Assembly: GCA_031317595.1 (NCBI GenBank)
Contig: JANCMB010000001.1
Location: forward strand, 1,544,971 to 1,608,970
Direction of reading: 5' to 3'
Origin: Glutamicibacter sp. PS
GTDB lineage: Bacteria; Actinomycetota; Actinomycetes; Actinomycetales; Micrococcaceae
Length of the DNA: 64,000 nt
Shown: piece after piece, positions 38,855-47,921 of the stretch
Layout of the letters: every line of letters begins with the position of its first letter
How positions within the stretch are numbered: position 1 is the stretch's first letter
Notes under the pieces: model-generated
What the model was told of the DNA's origin: nothing
The model's database searches: none
What the model saw: only the letters and a program-made list of their open reading frames with translations
Translations under genes and position numbers: made by a program

Positions 38855-41395
38855 CTAGCGCTGGGTGGCCCCGAAGCGCTCCGCGGCCAGGGAGACCGCT
38901 GCGGCCCGCGCCTCGGAGGCCTCATCGGCGGTCAGCGTGCGGTCTGCGGCGCGGAAGCGCAGACCGAAGGCCAGTGACTTCTTCCCCTCGGGGATGCCGG
39001 TCCCGGTGTACACATCGAAGAGCGCGATGTCCTCGAGTAGCACTCCGGCTCCCTCGCGCAGTGCGGCCAGCACATCACCGGCCACAACTTCCTGATCCAC
39101 GACCAAGGCCACGTCCTGAGTAGCCAGCGGCTGAGTGGACAGCGCCTGGGCCACGACCACGGCGGGTGCCGCAGCCATCAGGGCCTCGGCGTCCAGCTCC
39201 ATGGCGCAGGTGCGGGCCGGCAAATCGGAGTCCTTGAGCAACTGCGGGTGCAGTTCGCCGGCGTAACCGATCACGGTGCCGTTCACGCTCAGTGCCGCCA
39301 CGCGGCCCGGGTGGAAGGCCTGGTGGCTGCCCTGGGCAACCTGCAGCGGGGCGCCGAGCACATCGGCCACGGTGCGTGCCGCGTCGATCGCATCGGCCCA
39401 GTCCCAGGCGCGCGGGGTGAAGTCCACCCCGGCGGCAGCTTCATGGCCGGTGAACACGGAGGCCACATGCCATGGCTGGTGCGGTACCCCGTCGAAGAGG
39501 TTGGCGAGCACGTCATCACTCGGCTTAGCACCCAGCGGAGGGAGTACCGACGAACCCATCTGTTCCTTGGGCAGGAACACCAGGCCACCCTCGTAGAGGG
39601 CCAGGTCGCGGAAGCCACGGCCGTTATTGCGGCGTGCGGTTTCCAGCAGCTGTGGCAACAGGCTGGTGCGCAGGAAGCCGAACTCCTTGGAGATCGGGTT
39701 GGCCAGCGCCACCGAAGGCACCTCGGTGCCCGCGTTCGCGGTACCGAAGGTGTTGTTCTGCGTGGTGGACACGAAGGGGTAGCACAGCACCTCGGTCAAA
39801 CCGGCGTCGGCCAGGGCCTGTAGCACGCGGCGGCGTTGCGACTGGCTTCGGGTCAGCCCGCGGCCGGGAGGGGCCACCGGCAGAGTCGCCGGAATCTGGT
39901 CGTAACCCACGATACGAGCGACCTCTTCGACAAGGTCTTCCTTAATCGCCAGGTCCGGACGCCAGCTTGGCACCTGCACGGCGAAACCCTCGGCGGTGCG
40001 CGTCACGCTGGCACCGATACCGGTCAGCGCCTCGGTGATCTGCGCGTCGCTGTAGTCCACGCCAATCAAACGCTGGGCAAATCCCTCAGGCAGCAGTACA
40101 TGTGCCGCCGGGGCCAAATCCTGCACATCGGTGATGTTGCGGGTTTCGGTGCCACCGGCCAGCTCGACGAGCAGGTCGACGGCGCGCTGTGCGGCAACGG
40201 CGGCCACCTGCGGGTCGACGCCACGTTCGAAACGCTTCGACGCCTCGGAGGGCAGCTTGTGGCGACGGCGCGAGCGGGCGATGGACACCGCATCGAAATG
40301 TGCCGCTTCGATCAGCACGCGGGTGGTGGTGTCCGAAACCTCGGTGGAGGCCCCGCCCATCACACCGGCGATACCGATTGGCCCGGAGGCATCGGTAATC
40401 AGCAGGTCCTCGACCGACAGCTCGCGTTCCTTCGCATCGAGGGTGACCAGCTTCTCGCCCGCCGTCGCGCGGCGCACGGTGATGCCGCCGCTGAGCTTAT
40501 CGGCATCGTAGAAGTGCAACGGCTGGCCGAGTTCAAGCATCACGTAATTCGAGATGTCCACCGGTAACGAAATCGAGCGCACGCCGGCCAGCTGCAGCCG
40601 TGAGGCCATCCAGCGCGGCGTGGGCGCGGTGGCGTCGATGCCGGTCACCTCGCGGGTGACAAAACGGTCGCAACCGGGCACGCCATAGATCGGCGCCTCG
40701 TCGGCCAGGGTAATGTCCAAGCCCGGGGCCTGCGCCTCGGCCACGGTGACCTTCGAGGCCGGGTCGACGAACTCGGTGCCGGTGGCCAGCGCGTATTCGC
40801 GGGCCACCCCACGGATCGAGAAGCAGTAGCCGCGATCCGGGGTGACGTTGATTTCCGCGGCCTGATCGTTCAGTCCGAACAATTCCATCACGTCGGTGCC
40901 CAGTTCCGGGTCTAGGCCCAGCGTGGAGAGCACCATGATGCCGTCGTGGTCCTCGCCAATGCCTAGCTCACGGCTCGAGGCGATCATGCCGGCCGATACG
41001 TGACCATAGGTTTTGCGGGGGCTGATCTTGAAGTTACCGGGTAGCACCGCGCCGGGCAGGGTCACCACGACCTTATCGCCCTCGACGAAGTTGTGCGCAC
41101 CGCACACGATCCCCTGCACACCGCTGGGGTCGATCCCCTTGCCGGTCAGGGTTTGCTCGGCACCCTCGGGCACCACGCGTACCTGGCACCAGTTAATGGT
41201 TTTGCCGTTGGAGGCCTCCTCCTTGACGAGCGAGAGCACCTGACCGACGACGATCGGGCCAGAGAGCTCGTCGGAAGGACGGTGCACGTCCTCTTCCTCG
41301 AGACCAACCTTGACCAGGTCGGCCATGACGTCTTCGGCCGTGGCATCGGCCGGTACCTGCGCGTACTCGCGCAGCCAAGACAGTGGAATACGCAT
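38855..41395 (-). CDS. pheT: Phenylalanyl-tRNA synthetase beta subunit
   Basis: 846 residues, the larger subunit of the bacterial PheRS tetramer. The N-terminal tRNA-binding (EMAP-like) region has IVCGAHNFVEGDKVVVTLPG. The middle has SRRRHKLPSEASKRFERGVD and the FERGVD block of the B3/B4 editing domain. The C-terminal RNA-binding domain ends FDVYTGTGIPEGKKSLAFGL. It lies three bases after pheS. Confidence 0.96.
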   Translation of the reverse strand: MRIPLSWLREYAQVPADATAEDVMADLVKVGLEEEDVHRPSDELSGPIVVGQVLSLVKEEASNGKTINWCQVRVVPEGAEQTLTGKGIDPSGVQGIVCGAHNFVEGDKVVVTLPGAVLPGNFKISPRKTYGHVSAGMIASSRELGIGEDHDGIMVLSTLGLDPELGTDVMELFGLNDQAAEINVTPDRGYCFSIRGVAREYALATGTEFVDPASKVTVAEAQAPGLDITLADEAPIYGVPGCDRFVTREVTGIDATAPTPRWMASRLQLAGVRSISLPVDISNYVMLELGQPLHFYDADKLSGGITVRRATAGEKLVTLDAKERELSVEDLLITDASGPIGIAGVMGGASTEVSDTTTRVLIEAAHFDAVSIARSRRRHKLPSEASKRFERGVDPQVAAVAAQRAVDLLVELAGGTETRNITDVQDLAPAAHVLLPEGFAQRLIGVDYSDAQITEALTGIGASVTRTAEGFAVQVPSWRPDLAIKEDLVEEVARIVGYDQIPATLPVAPPGRGLTRSQSQRRRVLQALADAGLTEVLCYPFVSTTQNNTFGTANAGTEVPSVALANPISKEFGFLRTSLLPQLLETARRNNGRGFRDLALYEGGLVFLPKEQMGSSVLPPLGAKPSDDVLANLFDGVPHQPWHVASVFTGHEAAAGVDFTPRAWDWADAIDAARTVADVLGAPLQVAQGSHQAFHPGRVAALSVNGTVIGYAGELHPQLLKDSDLPARTCAMELDAEALMAAAPAVVVAQALSTQPLATQDVALVVDQEVVAGDVLAALREGAGVLLEDIALFDVYTGTGIPEGKKSLAFGLRFRAADRTLTADEASEARAAAVSLAAERFGATQR

Positions 41396-41398
41396 TGC

Positions 41399-42478
41399 TT
41401 AGATCTCCATCCCGAAGTGCTGGCTGAAACGGATGTCGCCCTCGATCATGTCGTGCATGTCCGGGACATCGTTACGGAACATGAGCGTGCGCTCAATGCC
41501 CATGCCGAAGGCAAAGCCGGAGTAAACCTCCGGGTCGATGCCCGCGGCGCGCAGCACATTCGGGTTGACCATTCCACAGCCACCCCATTCAATCCAGCGT
41601 GCCCCGCCTTTGAAGGTTGGGTGCCACAAGTCCAACTCGGCGCTGGGTTCGGTGAACGGGAAGTAGGCCGGACGTAGACGAATTTTCGCTTCCTCGCCGA
41701 ACATCTGCCGGGCAAAGTGCTCCAGCGTACCGCGCAGGTCGGCCATGGTCAGGTTCTTGTCCACGGCCAGGCCCTCAAACTGGTGGAAGACCGGGGTATG
41801 GGTGGCGTCCAGTTCATCAGTGCGGAACGTGCGTCCCGGGCAGAGCACATAGACCGGCACCTCACGCTCGAGCATCGAACGGACCTGTACCGGGGAGGTG
41901 TGCGTGCGCAGCACCAGGTGCGCGTCGGCCGGCTCGATGAAGAAGGTATCCTGCATTTCACGGGCCGGGTGATCCGGCTTGAAGTTCAACGCGTCGAAGT
42001 TGAACCACTCGGATTCCACCTCGGGCCCCTCGGCGATTTCCCATCCCATGCCGACGAAGATGTCCGAGACTCGGTCCTGCAGCACCGACAGCGGGTGCCG
42101 GGCACCAGCACGACGACGGCGTGGTGCAGCGGTGACATCGACGGTCTCCTCGACGAGGATGCGGGCGGCCTCTTCCTCTTCCAGCACTACGGTGCGGGCG
42201 GCAAGAGCCTTGTTGACCCGGCCGCGGGCGGCACCCACGAGCTTGCCGGCCACTGCCTTCTCGGACTTGTCCAGCGAGCCGATTTGGCGGTTGGCCAGCG
42301 ATAGTGGGGACTTCTCGCCGGTGTGCGCCAGCCGGGCCTCCTTCAGCTGGGCTAGGTCGGAGGCGCTTTCGATGGCCGCTAGGGCTGCCTCGACGGCGGC
42401 GGTTACGGCCGCTTCATCGGTGGGATGGGGAACGGGAGGCTGCAACGTGTGTTCCTCCTGGATTGTCTGATCAGACAT
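41399..42478 (-). CDS. pheS: Phenylalanyl-tRNA synthetase alpha subunit
   Basis: 359 residues, catalytic subunit. Class II motifs include [40 protein letters not shown] and [11 protein letters not shown], with [12 protein letters not shown] as motif 3. The N-terminal coiled coil binds tRNA. It heads the pheST pair and follows a clear terminator of the upstream gene. Confidence 0.97.
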   Translation of the reverse strand: MSDQTIQEEHTLQPPVPHPTDEAAVTAAVEAALAAIESASDLAQLKEARLAHTGEKSPLSLANRQIGSLDKSEKAVAGKLVGAARGRVNKALAARTVVLEEEEAARILVEETVDVTAAPRRRRAGARHPLSVLQDRVSDIFVGMGWEIAEGPEVESEWFNFDALNFKPDHPAREMQDTFFIEPADAHLVLRTHTSPVQVRSMLEREVPVYVLCPGRTFRTDELDATHTPVFHQFEGLAVDKNLTMADLRGTLEHFARQMFGEEAKIRLRPAYFPFTEPSAELDLWHPTFKGGARWIEWGGCGMVNPNVLRAAGIDPEVYSGFAFGMGIERTLMFRNDVPDMHDMIEGDIRFSQHFGMEI

Positions 42479-42537
42479 GGGATCGATCGATCCTTCTCTT
42501 CTCTCGCGGGATTCTTAAGTCCCATTCTATTAGCTAA

Positions 42538-42567
42538 GGCCCGCCATCGTTTGAACGATGACGGGCC
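42538..42567 (-). terminator. Terminator after the LppM-like gene
   Basis: A 14-bp stem with one mismatch, ggcccgccatcgtt (42538-42551) and aacgatgacgggcc (42554-42567), lies between the LppM-like stop and pheS. Confidence 0.65.
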
Positions 42568-42606
42568 CCAAAGCTGTGCTGATGTGCTCACGGCTGCCGC
42601 GGCAGC

Positions 42607-43263
42607 TTAGTGCGTGTGCTCCTTGACACCTTTGGGCGCGAAGGCCAGGGCAAAGATAAAGGTCAGAACCAGCAGGGCCCCACCAAAGACCGCCGAGTAA
42701 AACAGCGCATGTGAGGCAGTGCCGGTGACCTGATACTCGGCCGTGGGCTGCAGCAGGTCGAAGGTCACGGTGTTATGTTCCTGCACACCGGTAGCGGAGT
42801 GGCTCACCACGTGCCCGGAGTAGGTAACCGACAAGTGACCGGAACTGAGCACACCGCCGCCTAGTGCGTCGGCGATACCCGGCATCGAGAACTTGATGTC
42901 CTCGCCCTCGCTGACCAACTGGGCATCGACCCCGAGCAGGTTCGACAGGGCGTCCTGCAACTGCACCAGGTTCAACGTGCCGATGGTGCTAAATTCCAGA
43001 CCAACCTCATCTGGGGTGTCGACCTTGGCGATGCTCCACTCATCGTCTTCGACGGTGAGGATCTGCGAGAGCGGCACACCGCTGGGGGTCGTGAGCTCGT
43101 CGAAGCTGGCCCCGTCGACCAACGACTTGTCGGCGGTCACCTTGACCTGTGCGCTGGCCGAGTCTGCATTCTTGATGTTGATCTGCGCATCTACATTTGC
43201 GCAGCCGACCATCGTTAGCGCTGCAAGCACGGCAAGCATAATGGTGCCGAGAATTTTCTTCAC
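42607..43263 (-). CDS. LppM-like lipoprotein
   Basis: 218 residues from the GTG at 43263, with GGGAG eight bases before it; a TTG at 43278 is less likely. Signal peptide with lipobox ALTMVGC. The body (VTADKSLVDGASFDELTTP, then TYSGHVVSHSATG) resembles the actinobacterial LppM family of lipoproteins. A C-terminal membrane segment (ALFYSAVFGGALLVLTFIFA) is followed by a short tail. Anchored to the cell membrane; role unknown. Confidence 0.75.
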   Translation of the reverse strand: MKKILGTIMLAVLAALTMVGCANVDAQINIKNADSASAQVKVTADKSLVDGASFDELTTPSGVPLSQILTVEDDEWSIAKVDTPDEVGLEFSTIGTLNLVQLQDALSNLLGVDAQLVSEGEDIKFSMPGIADALGGGVLSSGHLSVTYSGHVVSHSATGVQEHNTVTFDLLQPTAEYQVTGTASHALFYSAVFGGALLVLTFIFALAFAPKGVKEHTH

Positions 43264-43407
43264 GGAGTAGTCTCCCAAACAACGTTCTTATGAGGCGGCC
43301 GAAGCCATTTCGAGGTGCCCTGCCCGCGGGCACCGTTATATCTTACGCGCTGGTAACTCGCCTTTCACCTCACATTTCGGTGAGCGAGATTATCCTGCAC
43401 GGGGTAT

Positions 43408-43836
43408 TTAGTCAGGCAGACGGCCTGCAACGCGCTCCAGGAGGGCTGCCACGATCGGCGCATCGGCTGGGATCCACGGTACCTGCTCTGCCAGATCCGC
43501 GTCGAGCGGCAACCAACGCAGCTCATCGTGTCCCTCGATAGGTTCCGGGACTCCGTCGTTGACTACGGCGAACCACACGCGCATCACGGCGGTTTCATTC
43601 AGTGGCCAGCCCATGGCGGTCGGCCCGGCCAGCTCCTCGCCAAGGGTTACGCTCACCCCCAGTTCTTCGCGCACTTCACGGTGCACCGCCTGGACAAGTT
43701 CCTCCCCCAACTCAACTTTTCCGCCGGGAAATTCCCACTGCCCGGCCAGATGCTCCGGGTAGGTGCGGCGTGCGGCCAAAAGGCGGGTCGGAGCGGTCAG
43801 TGAATCAAGTATGGCGACGGCTACGATCTGTTTCAT
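43408..43836 (-). CDS. NUDIX hydrolase, MutT-like
   Basis: 142 residues from the ATG at 43836 (MKQIVAVAIL); a longer frame from 43884 would overlap the methylase gene. The Nudix box is GGKVELGEELVQAVHREVRE followed by ELGV. Length and N-terminus resemble MutT/8-oxo-dGTP or CTP-type pyrophosphatases; substrate not provable here. It starts 9 bases after the TrmH-type gene's stop. Confidence 0.88.
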   Translation of the reverse strand: MKQIVAVAILDSLTAPTRLLAARRTYPEHLAGQWEFPGGKVELGEELVQAVHREVREELGVSVTLGEELAGPTAMGWPLNETAVMRVWFAVVNDGVPEPIEGHDELRWLPLDADLAEQVPWIPADAPIVAALLERVAGRLPD

Positions 43837-43844
43837 GCCCCAGC

Positions 43845-44729
43845 TCACATCCGGTTCTGAGCGCGAGCCGAAGCGTACAGGCACACCGTGGCCGCGGTGC
43901 CCACGTTCAACGACTCGGCGGCACCATAGAGCGGAACGGCCACACCATAGTCACTGGCGTGCTTTTCCTCATCGCTTAGCCCCTGACCCTCATTGCCAAA
44001 GAGCCACGCGCTGGGCAATTCAAGAGCCGGTTCGTCCTGCGTTGCACCGGCGCCGGAGTCATGCTTGCGCAGCACACTGGCATCCTGTAGCGCATCCAGG
44101 TCATGGGCTCCGTAGCCATCGGCCGCCAGCAGTTGCACCCCGTTCGTACGAGCCAACTGGGCGAGCTCGGCAAAGTCCACCGCACTGAGCACAGGTAAGT
44201 GGAACAGCGAGCCGACGGTGGATCGCACCGCCTTGGGGTTGTAGATATCGACGCTTCCCTTGGTGAGCACCACCGCGTCGGCTCCAGCGGCGTCGGCAGC
44301 CCGAAGAATCGTTCCGGCGTTGCCAGGATCCTGCACTTGGCAGAGAACGGCGATGAGTCTTGGCTGCTGCGCAAAAATCTCCTCGAGCGTGGGCTCGGTG
44401 ATTCTGGCAACCGCGATGATGCCCTGCGGGGTCATGGTGTCGGCCATGGCCAGCAGAACTTGCCCGGTGACCGTACGGGTGAATACCCGTGTACCGGAAA
44501 GCAGCTCTACGAACTCGGGGTTGGCGTCGAGGAATCCTTCAGCCGCATAGACCTGGGTGACCAATGAAGGATTGTGCTGGGAAGCCTTGAGTGCTTCGCG
44601 CACCGCCTGCGGACCCTCGACCAGAAAGCTGCCGGTGCTCTTGCGTCCCTGCCGAGTGGCAAGTCGTGCGACGGCCTTGACCCGGTCGGCTTTGGGGTTG
44701 CTCAGGAGCTCATCGGCGTAGCTGGTCAT
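43845..44729 (-). CDS. TrmH/SpoU-family RNA 2'-O-methyltransferase
   Basis: 294 residues. The SPOUT knot motifs are LCQVQDPGNAGTILRAADA, LFGNEGQGLSDE and VPLYGAAESLNVGTAATV. The N-terminal part is an RNA-binding L30-like domain. It methylates a ribose in rRNA or tRNA; the target is not known. In actinobacteria it usually follows rplT, as here. Confidence 0.92.
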   Translation of the reverse strand: MTSYADELLSNPKADRVKAVARLATRQGRKSTGSFLVEGPQAVREALKASQHNPSLVTQVYAAEGFLDANPEFVELLSGTRVFTRTVTGQVLLAMADTMTPQGIIAVARITEPTLEEIFAQQPRLIAVLCQVQDPGNAGTILRAADAAGADAVVLTKGSVDIYNPKAVRSTVGSLFHLPVLSAVDFAELAQLARTNGVQLLAADGYGAHDLDALQDASVLRKHDSGAGATQDEPALELPSAWLFGNEGQGLSDEEKHASDYGVAVPLYGAAESLNVGTAATVCLYASARAQNRM

Positions 44730-44754
44730 GATTCGAGGATACTAGCTGACATGC

Positions 44755-44794
44755 AAACAGGCGGTGTTCACGCGTTCGTGAACACCGCCCGTTT
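44755..44794 (-). terminator. Terminator of infC-rpmI-rplT
   Basis: An 18-bp stem with one mismatch, aaacaggcggtgttcacg (44755-44772) and cgtgaacaccgcccgttt (44777-44794), follows the rplT stop on the minus strand. Confidence 0.75.
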
Positions 44795-44821
44795 GCTGTG
44801 ATCTGTCCTATACGGTCAGAT

Positions 44822-45502
44822 CTACTTCATCTTCTGGCGAGCTTCGCCACCAGCAGGCTCGAAGCCTGCGGCCTTGGCGGACTCAACCGAGTTGAACCAG
44901 TACTCAGCAACAGTCTGCTCGTACCAGGTCGAGCCCGGTACGTGGTACTTGTTGGAGCCGGCGTTGCCCTTGATGATGAACCCTTCCGGGACATCGGCGC
45001 CGTCAACAGCCTTGTATGCACCGACGGCCTCGGCCTTTTCAGCCGGGGTCGACTCAGCAGCGACAGTAGCCTTGGCTTCAACCTTCTTGGTTGCTGCCTT
45101 TGGTGCGGCGGCTACTGCCTCAGGCGCTTTTGGGGCGTTGACATCAGCCGGCAAGGCACCCTTTGCAACCTGGACCAGCGCGGCGAAAGCGTTGGCGTCC
45201 GAGACGGCCAGTTCGGCCAGCATACGACGGTCAACCTCGACCTCAGCGGCCTTCAGGCCCTGGATCAGGCGGTTGTAGGTCATGCCGTTGGCGCGGGATG
45301 CAGCATTGATGCGCTGGATCCACAGGCGGCGGAAGTCACCCTTGCGCTTGCGGCGGTCGTTGTAGCTGTATACGAACGAGTGGAGCAGCTGCTCCTTGGC
45401 CTTACGGTACAGGCGCGAGCGCTGACCGCGGTAACCCTTTGCGCGTTCCATTACGACGCGACGCTTCTTGTGGGCGTTGACTGCCCGCTTCACACGTGCC
45501 AC
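44822..45502 (-). CDS. rplT: Ribosomal protein L20 with an added C-terminal domain
   Basis: 226 residues, nearly twice the usual 117-120. Residues 1-118 are normal L20 ([18 protein letters not shown], then [18 protein letters not shown]). An Ala/Lys/Glu-rich linker (about 119-172) leads to a small domain (173-217) with [19 protein letters not shown] and [17 protein letters not shown] recognise this as the sunset domain found at the ends of several actinobacterial proteins. GTG start with AAGGAG upstream. It follows rpmI in the usual infC-rpmI-rplT operon. Confidence 0.93.
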   Translation of the reverse strand: MARVKRAVNAHKKRRVVMERAKGYRGQRSRLYRKAKEQLLHSFVYSYNDRRKRKGDFRRLWIQRINAASRANGMTYNRLIQGLKAAEVEVDRRMLAELAVSDANAFAALVQVAKGALPADVNAPKAPEAVAAAPKAATKKVEAKATVAAESTPAEKAEAVGAYKAVDGADVPEGFIIKGNAGSNKYHVPGSTWYEQTVAEYWFNSVESAKAAGFEPAGGEARQKMK

Positions 45503-45598
45503 GTGTGTACTCCTTCAAGTCGGTTTCCTTCGCCCGGTGGGGTGAAGGGAAAACTATGGTTGTTGGGGTTATGCTTCCCCGAATTGCAAAAGGGAGGC

Positions 45599-45793
45599 TT
45601 AGAGACCCAGCATCCGCTTGATGGTCTTCACATCGGCCTTGGCCACGATCTGGTCGGAAGCCAGGCGACGGGTCAGACGCGAGGACTTGTGCTCCAGGTA
45701 GTGGCGGCGGTTAGCCTGCTGGCGCTTGAGCTTGCCGCTACCGGTCAGCTTGAAGCGCTTCTTGGCGCCACTGTGAGTCTTGAACTTCGGCAT
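45599..45793 (-). CDS. rpmI: Ribosomal protein L35
   Basis: 64 residues from the ATG at 45793, the normal size of bL35. It starts [20 protein letters not shown] and continues [18 protein letters not shown] longer frame from 45922 is read through the upstream spacer and has no support. Second gene of infC-rpmI-rplT. Confidence 0.96.
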   Translation of the reverse strand: MPKFKTHSGAKKRFKLTGSGKLKRQQANRRHYLEHKSSRLTRRLASDQIVAKADVKTIKRMLGL

Positions 45794-45963
45794 AGCTGCC
45801 GTTCTCCTTACGTGCTCTCGGCGGTCGGTAAACCACCGAGGGATCATCCGAAGCGGCCCTCCCATGGGAGAGGATCGCTGTTGTTCTCTTATAGTTAGAT
45901 CTTCGCGAAGAAGATCTCCCACCGTTGGACGGTGACAGGCTGCTGTGAACCCAACAGGCGTGG

Positions 45964-46650
45964 CTAGGCGTCGCCCTCGGCTGCTTCGCGGGCCTGCTCC
46001 AGCTTGGCTCGAGCCTCATCGTCCATGGCGGAAGCAACGGACTGGCCTTCGGTCTCCTGCGGCGCTTCGGTGTTCACCTTGCTAGCGCCGCGGCGGCTGC
46101 GGCCACCGGACTTCGCCTGCTGCTCGCGACGAGCCTCAGCCTTATTCTTCAATGGGCCAACCACCATGACCATGTTGCGGCCATCGATACGCGGAGCGGA
46201 CTCCACTGCACCGACTTCAGCGACATCGTCAGCAAACTTCTCGAGCAGGCGAATGCCCATCTCCGGACGCTGCTGTTCACGCCCACGGAACTGGATCATG
46301 GCCTTGACCTTGTCACCAGCGGCCAGGAAGCGTAGCGCGTGGCCGACCTTGGTCTCGTAGTCGTGGGTGTCGATCTTCAAACGGAAGCGAACTTCCTTCA
46401 GCACCGTATTGGTCTGGTTCTTACGAGCTTCACGAGCCTTGACCGCGGCTTCGTACTTGTACTTGCCGAAGTCCATCAGTTTGCACACCGGAGGCTTGGC
46501 GTTAGGCGCCACCTCGACCAAGTCCAGATCGGACTCATGAGCCAGTCGCAATGCGTCCTCGATGCGGACGATGCCGACCTGCTCACCGTTAGGGCCGACG
46601 AGACGTACCTCTGGTACGCGAATGCGCTCGTTAATGCGTGGATCGCTGAT
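45964..46650 (-). CDS. infC: Translation initiation factor IF-3, starting with ATC
   Basis: 228 residues if translation begins at the ATC at 46648-46650. AGGAG (46657-46661) lies six bases before it, and the peptide then reads [15 protein letters not shown], the normal start of IF-3. The first ATG in frame, at 46551, would remove 33 conserved residues. IF-3 genes are known to use rare start codons for self-control, because IF-3 rejects non-AUG starts. Core motifs: [20 protein letters not shown] and [13 protein letters not shown] 45-residue Lys/Glu/Ala-rich tail extends the C-terminus. Confidence 0.9.
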   Translation of the reverse strand: MSDPRINERIRVPEVRLVGPNGEQVGIVRIEDALRLAHESDLDLVEVAPNAKPPVCKLMDFGKYKYEAAVKAREARKNQTNTVLKEVRFRLKIDTHDYETKVGHALRFLAAGDKVKAMIQFRGREQQRPEMGIRLLEKFADDVAEVGAVESAPRIDGRNMVMVVGPLKNKAEARREQQAKSGGRSRRGASKVNTEAPQETEGQSVASAMDDEARAKLEQAREAAEGDA

Positions 46651-46683
46651 GTGTTACTCCTGATGTTCGAAAGTCCGTGTCCC

Positions 46684-46727
46684 GCAAATAAAGAAGGCCT
46701 CCATCTGCGAGTTCGCAGGTGAAGGCC
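46684..46727 (-). promoter_or_regulatory. Attenuator-like hairpin in the infC leader
   Basis: On the minus strand, GGCCTTCACCTGCG pairs with CGCAGATGGAGGCC (plus 46696-46727) and is followed by TTCTTTATTTG, like a rho-independent terminator about 35-75 bases before infC. Leaders of infC operons in other bacteria are attenuated, so this could set expression of IF-3, L35 and L20. Confidence 0.55.
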
Positions 46728-46933
46728 ATAAAGACATCGGCGTGAGAACCCAAAGGATCTCTTAAGGGATGCATTGACATCCTGCCGAAAAACCCGGAAG
46801 CCTGAAGTCGGCGACAGCGGGTGGGAGATGGCCTCCACTTGCTGGGCTCAACGCTGGTCCGTTGATCACATCCGGAGGATTCCGGACACTCTCAAGTACC
46901 TGCATCGAGTCGGTCTGTGACAAGCTTAGCAGT

Positions 46934-47299
46934 ATGAGTACCGAAGACACCAACTCGCATGAGCACAACGTGGCCCAGGAGGTTCGCGACATCGCCGAGG
47001 TCGCGGCCGTTGAAATCATTACCACTGCCGCCGTGCACCTGATGAGCGCCGCCGCAGTTAAATGCGGTCTCGCCGAGGGCGACGACGCCAATGAGCTCAA
47101 GGATCTCGACGAGGCCCGTAAGCTCATCACTGCACTAGCAGGCCTAGTCACCGCCGGTGCACCGGAGATCGGTTCACAGCACGCCGCTCCACTGCGCGAC
47201 GGTTTGCGCAGCCTCCAGCTGGCGTTCCGCGAAGCGTCCATCATTCCGGACGAGCCGGGGAAGGGTCCGGGCGAAAAGTTCACCGGCCCGGTGAACTAA
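46934..47299 (+). CDS. DUF1844-family protein
   Basis: 121 residues from the ATG at 46934 (MSTEDTNSHEHNVAQEV). The helical body with AEVAAVEIITTAAVHLMSAAAV and LDEARKLITALAGLV matches DUF1844, a small conserved actinobacterial family of unknown function. In related genomes it lies beside infC, divergently, as here. Confidence 0.85.
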   Translation: MSTEDTNSHEHNVAQEVRDIAEVAAVEIITTAAVHLMSAAAVKCGLAEGDDANELKDLDEARKLITALAGLVTAGAPEIGSQHAAPLRDGLRSLQLAFREASIIPDEPGKGPGEKFTGPVN

Positions 47300-47337
47300 G
47301 CGGCATTTAGGTGCAAATTTAAGAGATTAAAGTCATG

Positions 47338-47372
47338 GGGTCCGGATGCGTGTACGCATGCGGACCCTTTGT
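47338..47372 (+). terminator. Terminator after the DUF1844 gene
   Basis: Arms gggtccggatgcgt (47338-47351) and acgcatgcggaccc (47354-47367), 14 bp with one mismatch and a 2-base loop, are followed by TTTGTT. Confidence 0.75.
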
Positions 47373-47383
47373 TCTTGCGGACA

Positions 47384-47749
47384 TCAGATCGGGCTGTCGA
47401 CGAGCTCGTCGTCTGATACGCAGACCTTGGCCAGATACAGCCAGACGAATCCGCCGCACACTACGGCGATTGCAGGAATGAGTCCTGCGATTCCTCCCAA
47501 CGTTCGGGTGTAGAACACTAGAGCTGTATAGATCAGGATGCCGCCCCAGTACAGGCTGCTCCCACGGGCTCTAAAGTTCCAATGCTCTCGGCGATACACC
47601 CAAATACCCGTCGCGGCCCCTAGCAAGCCCACGACCGCTATGGCCCACCAGATCAGGGGCACGCCCAGTTCACCTACCACCAGCAAGAAGCCCGCATAGA
47701 TCACCGCAAGGAGAGCGAATCTCCACCCGCGGACTGGATCGATCAACAT
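47384..47749 (-). CDS. Four-TM membrane protein of unknown function
   Basis: 121 residues. Four hydrophobic stretches: 10-28, 32-50, 66-84 and 87-107. It starts MLIDPVRGWRFALLAVIYAG and ends in an acidic tail (SDDELVDSPI). No family recognised. Single gene, convergent with DUF1844. Confidence 0.6.
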   Translation of the reverse strand: MLIDPVRGWRFALLAVIYAGFLLVVGELGVPLIWWAIAVVGLLGAATGIWVYRREHWNFRARGSSLYWGGILIYTALVFYTRTLGGIAGLIPAIAVVCGGFVWLYLAKVCVSDDELVDSPI

Positions 47750-47921
47750 GCGGATATCACTTCCATCGGTTCGCCTTCTGGTCCTCTATCGGCGCCGTCG
47801 TCGTCATAATCGCCGATCACGTCGAACCTATCAGCCGGTGACGGGCCGCGCCATTGTACTTAAGTAGGAGGGCTGGGCCGCCAAAGCGACCCAGCCGGTA
47901 AGTTAAGGCGCCATAAGCAAC

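Noticed and set aside
46476-46838. 120-codon frame in the infC leader
   Set aside because: Out of phase with IF-3, no domain, and it runs through the attenuator hairpin; a leader shadow.
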